Source of the DNA: Lantana camara
Taxonomy: Eukaryota > Streptophyta > Magnoliopsida > Lamiales > Verbenaceae
Assembly: GCA_037501455.1 (NCBI GenBank)
Contig: CM074858.1
Span: 44,575,001-44,639,000 of the forward strand
Direction: 5' to 3'
DNA: 64,000 bases
Shown one piece after another: positions 21,166 to 34,677 of the stretch. The position numbers were made by a program, and so were the translations under genes. The notes under the pieces were generated by a model. That model saw only the letters and a list, made by a program, of their open reading frames with translations. It did not search any database and was not told the DNA's origin. How positions within the stretch are numbered: the first letter of the stretch is position 1; each line of letters begins with the position of its first letter.

Positions 21166-23852
21166 TGTAACGCCCCGATTTTCAGACAGTCAGGTACGCT
21201 CGACACGTGTGGGTTTCGAGCGTTAGGACTTTATTTTATTATTTTCGTTTAATTAAGTTATAAGTGTTATATTAAATTCTTATCAATTGTTTTCAACATG
21301 ATTACGTGAAATTATATGATATTCCTTTCAATTTAACAATTTTTGTATGAGTGGAATTTAATTGCTACATGAATTAATTGTTCAAATTATATAATTTGCA
21401 TGATTGTCCTTAATTGTTCATTTACATAAATTAGAGGCCTACATTGCATGAAAACCTTTTGGGACCTAATTGCTCATTTCCAAACTTGATATATGTAATT
21501 GCATAACTTATAAACTTGGGGGATTAAATCATAAATATTACATATTTCCCCAAATATCACGTTATATGCATCTCTCTCAATCATCATCTTCACTTCATGC
21601 CAATCATCTCATATTTGCTTCCTTCACCACCGAACCATTACCATCCAAGGAAGAAAGGAGAATTCATCACTTTTATCAAAGAAACTTGAAGGATTAGGAG
21701 CTTGGGGCATCATCATCATCATCATCATCATCTTATATCACTCCATTTCTCTCTTTCAAGGTAGAGATGAAGATATATGATTTCTTGAATCAACATGTGA
21801 AGCTAGGGTTTATAATCCAAGCTTGATAATTCATGATTTAATGTTAGAAGCATGATTAGGAGACTTAGGCTTGAATTCCAAGTATGATTCTTGAAGAATA
21901 TGAGATTATGGAATAAATTTATATATATACTCAAGTTGGTGATTATGATGATTAAAGCATGATTTATATGTTTTGATGGCATATTAAGGTATATTGAGCA
22001 TGTATACATGCATATTTCCAGAATTCTTGCATGTTGGGATGATTTTGGAAAGATTGGGGATGCTTGGTTTTGTCCCGAGAGCATCCCCTGTTTTGTTCTG
22101 TTCTCTGTTCTTCCTGCGTAACGGGAACGGCCCTTCCCGTTCCCTTTGTAAGTAGGGAACGGCCGTTCCCATTGTTTGAATGATATGCTTGGCGGCGAGG
22201 GCGGGAACGACCGTTCCCATTTTGGCTTGCAAGCCGGAACGGCCGTTCCCATCTTCGGGGAGCCCGACAGCGGGAACGGCCCTTCCCACTTTGAACTGGA
22301 ACCTGGAACGGCCGTTCCCAGCTCTCTGGTAGTGCAGAAATATTCTGCACAAAATTACAATTTTGGCCCCTCGTTCCAATGGCCTGTTTGATCCCGAATT
22401 GCTATTATATGATTGATTATATGTCGAAACAACATGTTTTCATGCTACATTGTGTATTACTCGATGTCTCGTGTATGATCGCGCCGTGCGTCATTATATG
22501 GAATAATATGTTTGAATTATAATCTCATGCACGTACATTGTCCCGTTTCGTGTCCAGTTACTCTCCAGGGCGGAGATTGGGGATCATGAGCACGTTCACG
22601 CATTCACGAGTCGTGTGTCGCCTGTCAGGTGAGGTTTAATTTCTAGTTACATAGAACCCGTATATCCCTTATGTGATATTTCGGCCAAAAAGGTATTTAT
22701 ATTTATAATTTCCATAAACTATTGATCACGATTTATAGCTACATTTTATCAAGTCATGTTTCAAGCAAGCAAGCCATGATTGTCCATGTTCATGATTTCA
22801 AGCATGTTTAGGCGAGTAGCATGATCGTTCACGATGGGCCCGAGGGTAGTGACTAGAGCCAACCGGGAAAGCAAGGGCTGACGGGTAACTCTGGTGCTAT
22901 CCTCACCACATTTGGGGTCACCCCTGAATCCACTAGGAGGTTAGTGGAGGAAGGAGCTCCGGGCTTAGGGATTCATGTACCCTCTGCTCACCATGTCGTG
23001 GATGGTGAAGGCTAGCTACCTTCCCATCATTGGAGGGAGAAGGAGACTGGGGACGAGTCCGGCACCACGGATGCGCCTCGGGTTATTTCATGATTGTTAC
23101 TCCATGAATATGTTACCTGATTACACTATTGCACGATAGCACGATAATTGATTGCATGATCACCTCTTGATTAATAAACAAGCAAGCATGTCCATGTTCA
23201 TTTGGAGTAAGGTTGGAGATCGCCCTCACTCGCCGGGGCCATGTATTGATTGATTGCATGATAAGGAACAAGTATTTAATATTGACAGTTGTATTCTCGG
23301 GCGAAGCTATGTTTTTATTGAACTTGTATAATTATCTTTTATAAACCTTTACCCGAGAATATAACTTGCATGTTATCTGCGCTAATATATATGTAAACCC
23401 CTCACTCGGTCTTCACAGACTGACGCCTCCACCTTTCAGGTATTGCAGGTGCACGCTAGGCGGGAGTAAGTAGAGTCGGGTCCAGTTCATGTAGTCGTGT
23501 CATCCGTGGTTCGTGCATTTAATTATTATTATTATTATTATTAGTGTTAATTCTGGAATTGTAGTTATTGTTATTCGTTAATGGAAGATGATAATGTATT
23601 GATATGATAGTCTAGATTATGCACTACTTGATAAATGAGATATGTCATGATTGAACTGAAGGAAATAATTGCTATTGTTGAAGTATGCTTCCGCTTTGTC
23701 ATGTCGCATGTTTAAGTTTCCCGCCTAGCTTGTCGTGTATTGCATTGTCACCCGTTCGCTATAGGTTGGTTCATGTACGGATTGGCCGTTTCGTATGTGG
23801 ATTGACCTATAGTGCGGGGGTGTGGCACCTCCACGTGTACCGGGGTGCTACA
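21166..23852 (+). repeat. E4 3' LTR (2687 bp)
   Basis: Same length as the 5' LTR with five differences. Palindrome cluster at 22122-22319, stem-loop at 23759-23812. Ends GGGTGCTACA followed by the right TSD AAATG (23853-23857). Confidence 0.95.
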
Positions 23853-23857
23853 AAATG

Positions 23858-25505
23858 AATGGCTCGTCTATATGATTTAAAGACATTAATAGTGTACATG
23901 AACATGTTCATTACATAATATTATTTCTTATGCAATTATATCATGTTCATTGCATGTCGTGCGTCATAGTTGGTTCATTTAGAGTCTTGAGTCTCACGAA
24001 CACGTTACGTTGTCTGTTGTACAGTTTATCTCCAGGGTGGAGAGATCTTCATCTTTCAGGCACTCGGTAACACGTATCCTTATATCATCATGTTTCAGGT
24101 GAGGGTGTTTTTGTTCTAGTTAGGTATAAAACCCTATAACCCTTATGTGACAAGTTTTGGCCTAAAACCTTATGTATATATATGTGTTATCTTTACAAAG
24201 TGGAGTCATTGAGTAAATTCTTCTGAAATTATACGTATGGACATGTATAAGCTTAAAATGGTTTTGCAACGAGGCTATGCTCCAAACCGTGTGTCTTCAT
24301 GCTAGCTACGGATTAGGATAACACGGAGAGGTACGTATATAGCATAAGCCGAGTTGCACGGTAAGGTATGTTTTCTTATTGTATGTATCCTAAGTATGAA
24401 ACAAATGTTTTGGCGAGATTATGTATGTATGTTATGATTGCACGGGCCCAGGGACTTAGTGCAAGTGGCTATCCGGGGAGGCAAGGGCCGACGGTGATCC
24501 CTTGTACTAGTCCCACCACATTTACGGTGATACCGGCCCTCGCTAGGAGGTTTAGTGGGGAATGGGAGCTGAGTGCCCTTGGGGGAGTCATGAAACCCCA
24601 TTGGCCTATGTATGAGGTGGTCGGGTCTTCCTAACCCGTCCACCACCGGAGGAAGAAGGTTGGAACTTGTTTTATAAATATGATTATGTTATGTTATGAT
24701 TATTATGCACCGTGCGGGAAGGCCGAGACACGGATCGCCCAAACGACTATGTTAAATGATTTGTGTGTATTATAATATACTGCATGATCACATACTCAAT
24801 GTATTAATGATATTTGTCATACACGGTCGGAGTTTGGTTGGAGATGATGCACGCTCACTCGCCGAGCCTTATGTTTATGTATGATTTATGAACGTAATGA
24901 ATTAATATGATTAGTTGTAAAATCTGAGTATTGCTTGGTCATTCTCTTGCCCTTTTTGGGAACTAACTTTAAATAAAACCTTTGCTCGGGATTTATGACT
25001 TGCATGTGCATATTTCTTATATATATGTATCGCCCCTGCTCACTCAGTCTTCTAGAGGCTGACCCTCTCCCTCCCCATCACTTTAGTGTGCAGGTTTGGC
25101 TTTGGAGTTTCGAACTAGGCGGAGTTATGTTGAGTTTGAGTCGGCCAAGTTAAGTTAGAAGCGTCTCTGCATTCACCTTATGTATTTAAATTGTGAATGA
25201 TTCGACCTTGTAAGTTTATGGAGTTGAATCTTGTATAATTGCTTTTGTTGGGCTTTGATTATGAGTTTAAAAGAGGCCTGAAGAGCCCAAGTCTGCTTAT
25301 GGTTTGTTTGTTTAAACTTTAGTTTTCGTTGCACTATATTTTGTTGATTGGTTGTTATTGTAGGGTCTAAGTTCCGCCTAGCTTAGGAGGGTTTTCTGTT
25401 TGTCTCCCGTTCGCTATTGTTTGATACGGGTGCGGATTTACCATTTCGTTACTCGTGTTGAGCCATAGTGCGGGGAATGTGGTGCCTCACGTGCGGGGTG
25501 CTACA
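23858..25505 (+). repeat. E3 5' LTR, second part (1648 bp)
   Basis: Continues the E3 LTR after E4, aligning with 30723-32380. It has acceptor- and donor-like sites around 24028-24098, a GTGTGCAG acceptor-like site at about 25093 and the U5 stem-loop at 25414-25468. Ends GGGTGCTACA. Confidence 0.92.
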
Positions 25506-25513
25506 TCTTTAAG

Positions 25514-25525
25514 TGGTATCACAGC
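25514..25525 (+). promoter_or_regulatory. E3 primer-binding site, one mismatch
   Basis: TGGTATCACAGC, differing from the E4 site at one position (C for G), eight bases inside the LTR. Initiator Met type. Confidence 0.85.
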
Positions 25526-28030
25526 CCGGTTGCAAAACTGGTGTTCTCGTGTCGTGACTGAGTCAGTCTAGGTCGTACGGCTTAGGAACTATATGACAAG
25601 TGTGCATTGCATCGATCTTGAACGTGAAATTTGGCTTTCCTTTTGAATTTTATGGAACTATCTGCTGCATTATTATATAGATCCTTATCCTTAGTGTTGA
25701 ATATGTGTCATGAGCATGCACTGATCGCATGCATATATATTCCCGAAAGGAGTTATGATTTCCAGGTTATAAAGATAATATCAAACCACGGCCAATTTCT
25801 GTGATCACAATAACCTATTGCAAATTCTTTCGGAGACACGGAAGATAGGAAGGATGCCCCAGGGAGGAATGTGGAGAATGCTAGATGCGTGGCTTCGTAG
25901 ACTGAGTTGTAATTAACGGTTAGGATTCAGAATAGGAGGCTCGACTTTGGCGATGCGATGGCAGAGGGACATTTGGTGAAATAGGAATAGGAGTTAATCA
26001 CTGGATGGTTGTAACTCAGAAGATCAACTTATGTGAATCCACTACTTGGAGTGCTTTACTTGGATTCAACGAGATCTTTCAACCTAAGGAGTGAAGTGAA
26101 CAAAACCTTGAAGGTATTTTGGTCCCGGATTTGGATCATTGAAGAGGTATCAATAATTAAGAGGAGTAGAGATAAAAGGGGTCTGGTACGGGTTATGCAC
26201 CAAGGGTCTACAAAGAAAGACTTCGAACTAAGCCTAGTGATTAGAAATCGAGTTTCTAGAAGGCAAGTATCTGGGTAAACACAAATAGAGGGAAGGTGGC
26301 GATATTGAGAACAGGATTTGAGTTCGTTTTTTTTTCAAATCCAAGCTGAATTGCCATGTTGTGAAGTTGAATTGGAAGATATGGAGCAACAAATGGAAAC
26401 GGTAAAGAAAGGCAAACACTCCTTACATGGAGATCATGCGCTCAAGTATAAGCAATTGGAGGTGAATTGAATTCACAAAGGATAAGTGCGGGATTCTTGA
26501 TTGAGGTGATGATTAGAAGCAAAGGACGAATTTCGAGGAGAAGTGTGGATACTAACCCCGTGGACGTGGAAGAATTAGGAATCAAGAAATTGTAATCTCG
26601 GATAGTGGAAAGCACTAGTGATTTACAAAGGTTCATGGAAATCTTGAAGACCGTGGGAAAGGCAAGGAATAATCACTAAGTCAAAGTAACCTCGGGATTT
26701 GGAGGAACGAGGAAAAGCTACCGAGCTAACAATTTACCACATTGGTGACAGGTTCCAAAACATTCATAGCACGTGCATCATGCTTAGCATCAATTATTTA
26801 TTCTTCTTTATTTATGTTCGTGCGTACAGTTCTATTTGATTTCGTTGCTCTAATGTGTTGTATAAATGCTTGATGTAAACGTGACACATGCATTGACATC
26901 TTTACCCGACATGCATTTTAATGTTTACCTGATAGGAAGCTTTGACACCTCATTTGTCAAGTATATCTTCGCTTGAACCATATCTGAGTTAAGGGAAAGG
27001 AGCTCCGAAGGAAAGTGAGATTAGATTTAGCTTCGGGGTGTTCGGATCGAATAAGAATAGAGAAGAAAGATTGAGGGAGTTCGACATGAAAGAGTAAAAA
27101 AAAATTATAAGGGAGTTTCTGTGACCTCCTAAGTTGGAATTATTAAGGGAAAATTGAATCAAGCTATCATATAAGGGGATGGTGTCGATCAAGATTTATT
27201 CAATAAAGTATGAAGGGGTCCGAGACAATATTATTAAGATATCGGTTATATCAAAGGTGATCCAGAAGCAAACTTAAGAAGGGACCAAATAGAAAAGGAT
27301 GATAATTGGAGGATTACATCAAGCTTTAGGAATCATTAAGAACATTTTGTCTTCGATTCAAGAAATATAGGGCCAATTACCGAATATAATTTTAAAGGGG
27401 TTAAAGAGAATAAATGCATGACATGAACAGAAGATGGGAAAGAAATCATAATAACAAATATCTCAAGATCGGTACTGAGCCGTCAGTGTTGCCAGGAGTA
27501 GCTATTTTGAGAATATGTTAGACTCCGATATGGGTAAAGGTAGTAACTATGGATCGGATTTCGGGACGGACAATTTAATGGCATTCAGGGAGTTCAAGCT
27601 CGGTTAATTAAAAAGAGTTGGTTGGGCGAATGAGGATTAAGGGGAAATGGTGGAAATTGAAAGTGGTACAATTCAGAAGGGATCTAAGAGTATAATCCTT
27701 AAAGAATTCATCAATCACTTCACCCGGGAACCCTGGAGAGGCTCAAGACAAGCTGACCACTAAGCTATCTTCAGGACAGATCATACACTGGACAACGACA
27801 ACTCCCAATTCTAAATTTTGCAACTACGGTGAACGGTACATATAGCATCCATGATACATGCATCCATGCAAATTTAATTCAAATAATTTCTTTGTTATGT
27901 GTTCCGATTTCTTATCGTGTTAAATTACTTGGAGTAATTGATAATCAACGTGGGCGTTTTACGTGATTATAATTTTGGTTTTTGCGTGTGTTGCTTGGGA
28001 GTATTGGAGACTTCCTTGCTTTATTTTTGT

Positions 28031-28195
28031 TTGAGAGACGGGGTGCTCTCGTTGTTTCTAAGAGACGGGGATTCTCTTATTTTTGTTTGAGAGACGGGGT
28101 GCTCTCGTTGTTTCTAAGAGACGGGGGTTTCTCTCATTGTTACTCGAGAGACGGGGCTCTCTCCTTGTTGTTGTGAGAGACGGGGAATCTCTCAT
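28031..28195 (+). repeat. Tandem hairpin array in E3
   Basis: About six units with GAGAGACGGGG or AAGAGACGGGG followed by matching CTCTC or TTCTCTT arms, e.g. AAGAGACGGGGATTCTCTT. Linkers are T-rich (GTTGTTTCT). Nearby arms covary as in E4. Confidence 0.88.
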
Positions 28196-28217
28196 TGATT
28201 GTTTTCGGGCATGCTGT

Positions 28218-28253
28218 GAATCCGAGGATGGATTCTTTTTAAGGGGGAGAGAT
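28218..28253 (+). promoter_or_regulatory. E3 polypurine tract with upstream hairpin
   Basis: Stem GAATCC (28218-28223), loop GAGGAT, stem GGATTC (28230-28235), then PPT AAGGGGGAGAGA (28241-28252) and the LTR at 28254. Confidence 0.9.
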
Positions 28254-31200
28254 TGTAACGCCCCGGCTTTTCGTTTAAACTAATGTGTCGTATTTTTTTT
28301 ATAAATTGTGCAATTAAATTAGCTAACTATGTGATTAATTGTTTATAAGTGTTTCGTATTTAATTTTATTATTTAATTTTATTATAAATTGTTACTTAAG
28401 TATTACGTTAATCAATTATGCATTAATCAATTGCATTAATTTATTCAAATCTGTTGACCTTGGATTATATTTGAAATGGAATTTAAAGTTTAGTTTTAAA
28501 TTATAATGCATGAATTTATTAAAGTTGTGCGCATGATTGTTTGTTATGCTTCATTCTTATATGAAATGATTTCGAAATGTTATGGAAATTTAGTATGTCG
28601 TAAATATATGTGATATGAACATGTCTATATGCTCGGTTTATGTTTTCGAATTTATTTTGATTCGTGGAACCAAATCGGGGGCTAACGAGCAATTATCGCA
28701 CCCTTGGTTCCGCACGTGATATCTTGAGCTCGGGAATTCGGATTCGAATTCCCACACCTCCGTTGCCTTCGTATCGATGATTCGGAGATAATGGAACAAG
28801 CCTCATACCTTTTTGAGATAATTAAGACCTCCGAAATCCAACCGTAACGAACAACTTGAGCAAGAAGAACCCTTTTGTTGACTAGTTTTCATGGTGGGAC
28901 CCCATAACACCTCTTAAACCTAACCATGCTTTAACCATGACTTGTGTAGTTGAGTTAAACCCTTTCTCCTCCCTTTTCATTAGCAAAAACGAGCCAAACA
29001 CCCCCCCATTTTCTGCTGCTACTGATCGAGAAAGAGGGAGAGAAGAATGAGGAAGAACTTTGGCCATTTTTGTGATTTTGAGCTCAAATCACCATTTTTC
29101 TTCACCAAATCTTCAAGGTATGAATATTTATGTATCCTCTACTCTTCTATGCTTGATTTAATCCATTTATTTCTTGTTTTGCTTCAGATTTGATAAGGGT
29201 TTCATTTAGAACATGTTTAGGATTTTTGAGGGATTCTTGCCTCTTGGAGTAGCTTAGGTTTTGGGCTGATTTCTTGCATGAAACTTGGTTATATAAACTT
29301 GTTTCTCTTCCTTTTTGATACCTAAGCCATGGTAGATGATTTATGGATGATTTTTCTTTAGAACCCTTGGATGAATTGAGAGTTTTTGAGCAAGAAACTT
29401 GAGGTTGGATCCCCTCCCCTGTTTTTCGAACTGCTGCTGCACATTTTGCCTTTGTTGCTTGATTTCGTGCTTGAAAACTGATATTATGAGCTTGTTTCTT
29501 TGTCCATTCGATGCCTAAATGATAGTAGGTGATGTATGAATGATTTACTCTTTAGATTCTTTGGAGAAATTATGAGATCTTAAGCTTGAAACTTGATTGC
29601 AAAACTGCCTCCCCTGTTTCGTGACTGCTGTGTGAAATTATGGTTTGTTGCTTGATCAAATGACCTTCTTTTCATGTGAATTTGCATGGATATGATGTAA
29701 ACTCATTGCTTTATATGTTATCATTCATGTTTCAAGCTTTTGGATCCATTTTAAGCCCCAAAACCGAAGTACATGACCTGTTCTTATGCATGATCCATGA
29801 TAGACTTGCTGCTGTTGCGTGTTGTGACTTGTTGGTCATTCTAATGTGTTTCAATTCATGCCATTTTGTATATATATGATGTATATTAGTTGTTTAGTAT
29901 GTTATCATGCATTCCCCAAGGTTTTAGATTCAGATTCAACCCCTAAGTACTTGATCATGGCATGATTGAACAATTGAGCTCATATGTGCGGTTTTGGTGC
30001 CCCAGGGTTGCTATATGATTTTGGTGCTCTTAACGTGTGATTTGGACTTTCCACTCTAAATGAAAAATGCTCCTAACATGCTAAATATGTTGTATATCAT
30101 GTTTCATAAGATTTGGAGTTGATTTGGTATGTTTTTGGGACTGATTTTGTATAGGGTTTGTTCGCTTGTAAGCTTTGTTTGCATTTTTGAGTCTGTACCG
30201 TGACACCCCCGTGTCTCATTTGCCTTGTATTGTGTGACACCCCCGTGTCACACCCTTTTTATAGTTCTGTACTGAGACACCCCCGTGTCTCAGTCTAGTT
30301 TAATTGAGGAACACGGGCATGTCCCTCCCCCTGCGCATTTCTTGTCTTTTCCTTTCCGGTTTGTGATTGTTTCACCTTTTTAATGCCTTTATCTTCAATT
30401 GTGTTGAACTATGAACTTGTTTTGCTATGTGATAGGAGTATTTTGGTTTAATTTCATAACATTTGGATTAGATTTAGGCATGCTTTTGGTGAATTGCTCT
30501 GACGTGGCTTGAATGCTTCTATATGAAATGTTAAGTACCTTCTTGTATTCTTTTGATGTCTTAAGTGATATTCTTTGCCTTTTTATTTATTATATTCAAT
30601 GTAAACATGTTGAAAGGTATAATGTGACTATGGTTTCAAGATTTTGTTAGATATTGCTATGAATTACGAAAGATATGAAAAGATTGAAATTGAATGAATA
30701 TGAACGTTTATAATATCAAATGAATGGCTCGTCTATATGATTTAAAGACATTAATAGTGCACATGAACATGTTCATTACATAATATTATTTCTTATGCAA
30801 TTATATCATGTTCATTGCATGTCGTACGTCATAGTTGGTTCATTTAGAGTCTTGAGTCTCACGAACACGTTACGTTGTCTGTTGTACAGTTTATCTCCAG
30901 GGTGGAGAGATCTTGATCTTTCAGGCACTCGGTAACTCGTATCCTTGTATCGTCATGTTTCAGGTGAGGGTGTTTTTGTTCTAGTTATGTATAAAACTCT
31001 ATAACCCTTATGTGACAAGTTTTGGCCTAAAACCTTATGTATATATATATGTTATCTTTACAAAGTGGAGTCATTGAGTAAATTCTTCTGAAATTATACG
31101 TATGGACTTGTATAAGCTTAAAATGGTTTTGCAACGAGGCTATGCTCCAAACCGTGTGTCTTCATGCTAGCTACGGATTAGGATGACACGGAGAGGTACG

Positions 31201-32380
31201 TATATAGCATAAGCCGAGTTGCACGGTAAGGTATGTTTTCTTATTGTATGTATCCTAAGTATGAAACAAATGTTTTGGCGAGATTATGTATGTATGTTAT
31301 GATTGCACGGGCCCAAGGACTTAGTGCAAGTGGCTATCCGGGGAGGCAAGGGCCGACGGTGATCCCTTGTACTAGTCCCACCACATTTACGGTGATACCG
31401 GCCCTCGCTAGGAGGTTTAGAGGGGAATGGGAGTTGAGTGCCCTTGGGGGAGTCATGAAACCCCATTGGCCTACGTATGAGGTGGTCGGGTCTTGCTAAC
31501 CCGTCCACCACCGGAGGAAGAAGGTTGGAACTTGTTTTATAAATATGATTATGTTATGTTATGATTGTTATGCACCGTACGGGAAGGCCGAGACACGGAT
31601 CGCCCAAACGACTATGTTATATGATTTGTGTGTATTATAATATACTGCATGATCACATACTCAATGTATTAAGATATTTGTCGTACACGGTCGGAGTTTG
31701 GTTGGAGATGATGCACGCTCACTCGCCGAGCCTTATGTTTATGTATGATTTATGAACGTAATGAATTAATATGATTAGTTGTAAAATCCGAGTATTGCTT
31801 GGTCGTTCTCTTGCCCTTTTTGGGAACTAACTTTAAATAAAACCTTTGCTTGGGATTTATGACTTGCATGTGCATGTTTCTTATATATATGTATCGCCCC
31901 TGCTCACTCAGTCTTCTAGAGACTGACCCTCTCCCTCCCCATCACTTTAGTGTGCAGGTTTGGCTTTGGAGTTTCGAACTAGGCGGAGTTATGTTGAGTT
32001 TGAGTCGGTCAAGTTAAGTTAGAAGCGTCTCTGCATTCACCTTATGTATTTAAATTGTGAATGATTCGACCTTGTAAGTTTATGGAGTTGAATCTTGTAT
32101 AATTGCTATTGAATTGCTTTTGTTGGGCTTTGATTATGAGTTTAAAAGAGGCCTGAAGAGCTCATGTCTGCTTATGGTTTATGTGTTTGAAACTTAGTTT
32201 CCGTTGCACTATATTTTGTTGATTGGTTGTTATTGCAGGGTCTAAGTTCCGCCTAGCTTAGGAGGGTTTTCTGTTTGTCTCCCGTTCGCTATGGTTTGAT
32301 GCGGGTGCGGATTTACTATTTCGTTACTCGTGCTGAGCCATAGTGCGGGGGATGTGGTGCCTCACGTGCGGGGTGCTACA
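28254..32380 (+). repeat. E3 3' LTR (4127 bp)
   Basis: Complete LTR from TGTAACGCCCCGG to GGGTGCTACA, with the pre-insertion E4 target at 30718-30722. Differences from the 5' LTR are roughly one per 40-60 bases in the stretches I compared. U5 stem-loop at 32289-32343. Confidence 0.93.
30197..30325 (+). repeat. Palindrome cluster, GTGACACCCCCGTGTCAC type, E3 3' LTR
   Basis: Units with GTGACACCCCCGTGTC, GTGTGACACCCCCGTGTCAC, GAGACACCCCCGTGTCTC and GAACACGGGCATGTCC. Arms swap GTGACA/TGTCAC for GAGACA/TGTCTC while pairing is kept. Located about 1.95-2.07 kb into this longer LTR. Confidence 0.88.
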
Positions 32381-32944
32381 TCTTGGGATAATTAAAGCAT
32401 GCATCACTTTGGGGAAATTTCTTCATTTAAATAAATATAAAGCAGAATTAAAATTAACACGATGTATGATGCACGTGCCATGAATGCAAGTACCTTTCAC
32501 CGTAATGGCAATCTTTAGCTCGGTAATTTGGTCCGTTATGCTCAAATTCATCAACCCCTTCTTGTATACCCAATGTTTCCCAAAATCCAAACGGTTTGTT
32601 GAATTTCAATTCTTCTATTCCCGAGCCTCTCAGTGCATTACTTCTTCCCAAAACCGATCCTAAATTCTTATGCTTCCTTGTACCTCTTGTGAGCTTCCAA
32701 GATCCAAGTTGTCAATTAGGTTATCTTGCCTCCCCATGGCTTCCAAATCTTTGAAGTTTCTTGAATTGAATTACACGTCTCCATGATCCGAAATCTCGTG
32801 ATTCTTGAACCTAATTTCTTCTTGATCAAACCCCTTTAACTTTTCTCTTGTGAATTCAATTTAGTTGAATGACCCTTCCTTCTATAGTTTGCACTTGAGT
32901 ACATAATTTCTCTACAAAAACTCTTTGTTCTTCTTTATCGTTCC
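32381..32944 (-). mobile_element. E2 interior, middle portion
   Basis: E2 resumes after E3. It carries on the minus strand the GCACGTGCATCATAC box (32455-32510) and, near 32888-32940, an equivalent of the E1/E3 conserved frame (KKNKEFL, then a stop). Cut by E5; GTTCC at 32940-32944 is the left TSD. Confidence 0.75.
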
Positions 32945-34677
32945 TGTAAAATCCTGATCGTTCAGATTTCCAGGTACGCCGTAACGAGAGGGTTTTATGT
33001 GCATTAAATTATTTATTTATGTATTTGAGTGTTATTTTAATGCTTTTATCATTATTTGAATTTATATGAAATTAATTTCTCATATTATGAACTTTGAAAT
33101 TTAACGTTTAAGTTTCGCATGCTCGTAATTTGCTCATTATGTGTCGGAATTCAATTTTGATTTTTGTGAAATTTTGATATACGTGATATATGTGAGTTAT
33201 GAATATGTTTACATGCTCGTTTTAAGTTTTTGGGTTCGTTTATCGAGGTTTTAAACCCCAAGTATCTGACGAGGGACATGAGGGCCTAACTAGTTTTAGC
33301 GCCCCTCGTGTTCCGGAGGCCATAACTTGAGCTCAGGAATTTGGATTCGAATTCTGGAAGATGTGTCGGACTCGTAACGAAGAAAGGAAACTTTTGAACC
33401 TGGTTTGGCATTTTTCTAAGCCCATTTGGACTCCCGTTTTTTGCCTAGAACAAGCAGCTTGCACCAAAGCCACCTTCTTTGACTAGTCTTGTACTTGTGG
33501 GCCCAGTTTAACCTTACCTAAGCCTTAACCTTGGTTTATATGAACTAGACACACTCCTCTCTCTTCCTTATCAGCCCCATTTCGAGCCACACACCCCAAG
33601 AGAGAAGTAAAAGCTGCTGAAAATGGAGAAGAAGAAGGAAGAAAGAAACCTCCCTTTCCATGCCTTGTGATTTTGGAGCCAAATCTCTTCCATACTCCAT
33701 CAACTCTTGAAGGTAAGTAGATTTTCGAATTCTCCATGATTTTGATCCATGAATTTTATGTTTTACTTGAGATTTAATTTGAGTTTGGGAGATGGCATGA
33801 ATAGGAAGGGTTACCTCATATTTTGAATCCATGGTTTGTGGCTGATTTGAGGCTTCTTTGGTAATTATATGAACTTCTTTGCTTCCATTCTTGATCTATA
33901 CTTCATGCTAGATGTGTTAGGGTTGATTCTCCATTGATAACATGAATGAAAGCTTGAATTTTTGGGCATGAAACTGGAAATTTCGAACTGCTACAAACTG
34001 CTCATTCTTACAGAACTGTTGTCACGTTTTTGAGATCCAATGATTGAATTCTTGCCTCCAATTTCGTGTGCTAATGCTTGGTTATGTAATATACATGTTG
34101 TTCTATGAATATTTTTTGTTTTTCCTTGATTTCATGCTTCATTTCAACCTTAAACGTGAGAATATGCTGTCAGAATTTTTCTTCGTTTGAAGTGCTGTCA
34201 GAATTTTACTTCGTTTGATGACTTCTAGAGCTCCATTTCGTGTGAAATTGTATGGACATGAAGTATAGGAGTTGTTCTACATGTGAGCTATGTGTTTACA
34301 AGCTCTTATACCCTGTTTTCATGCATGTTTTCAGCTGCAAATTTGAAGAGTATGGCCTGTTACATTCATTCCTTCTTTGTGACAGTTTTGGTGGTTAATC
34401 TTTAAACTTGATGCATGATATTTGCTCCTAGGACATCCTTTATGAGTTATATGAACTTATTTATGTGTTAGATAAGATTCCATGATTCCACCATTTTTGA
34501 ATCATGAAGGTTTTTGAAGAACTTTAACTTGTTGATGCATTTCCTCCTTCTTCACACTTTAGCTTCGGGTTTGGCATGAATTAAGACATGAACCTTTGAA
34601 TCTTTGATGCATGAACCTTGATTAATGTGTTAGTATGAGTATGAGATGATTTCTTGGGGGTTTTGAAGCTGAAACAG

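Larger units (their letters stand above)
15355..23852 (+). mobile_element. E4: young plus-strand LARD-like element, 8498 bp
   Basis: Two LTRs of exactly 2687 bp (15355-18041, 21166-23852) flank a 3124-bp interior. Reading both LTRs side by side I count five substitutions (5' copy positions 15627, 16192, 16295, 16426, 16628) and no indel, about 0.19 percent. PBS, PPT and TSD are intact. The interior encodes no recognisable retroelement protein. It is the most recently active element of those with two LTRs in the window, and it must have been mobilised in trans. Confidence 0.95.
25506..28253 (+). mobile_element. E3 interior, noncoding
   Basis: 2748 bp without gag-pol motifs. The PBS-adjacent 100 nt match E4. 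At about 26320-26475 one frame reads FQIQAELPCCEVELEDMEQQ and onward, matching a frame in E1. Two GCACGTGC/GGTACA boxes lie at about 26738-26792 and 27828-27872. Hairpin array and PPT hairpin lie at the end. I cannot identify a protein of known function. Confidence 0.8.
12880..32380 (+). mobile_element. E3: plus-strand LARD, 11.0 kb, split by E4
   Basis: Without E4 the element is 10,998 bp: 5' LTR 4123 bp (12880-15354 plus 23858-25505), interior 2748 bp (25506-28253) and 3' LTR 4127 bp (28254-32380). LTRs start TGTAACGCCCCGG and end GGGTGCTACA. PBS, PPT, hairpin array and PPT hairpin are all recognisable. No gag-pol is present. LTRs of over 4 kb and a noncoding interior fit the LARD description. 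TSD is TTTTG/TCTTG with one mismatch, consistent with age. Confidence 0.9.

Noticed and set aside
24368..24634. Pair of 88-codon frames at 24368 and 31233 with near-identical products
   Set aside because: They are the same stretch of the two E3 LTRs, so similarity reflects LTR duplication, not a conserved gene.
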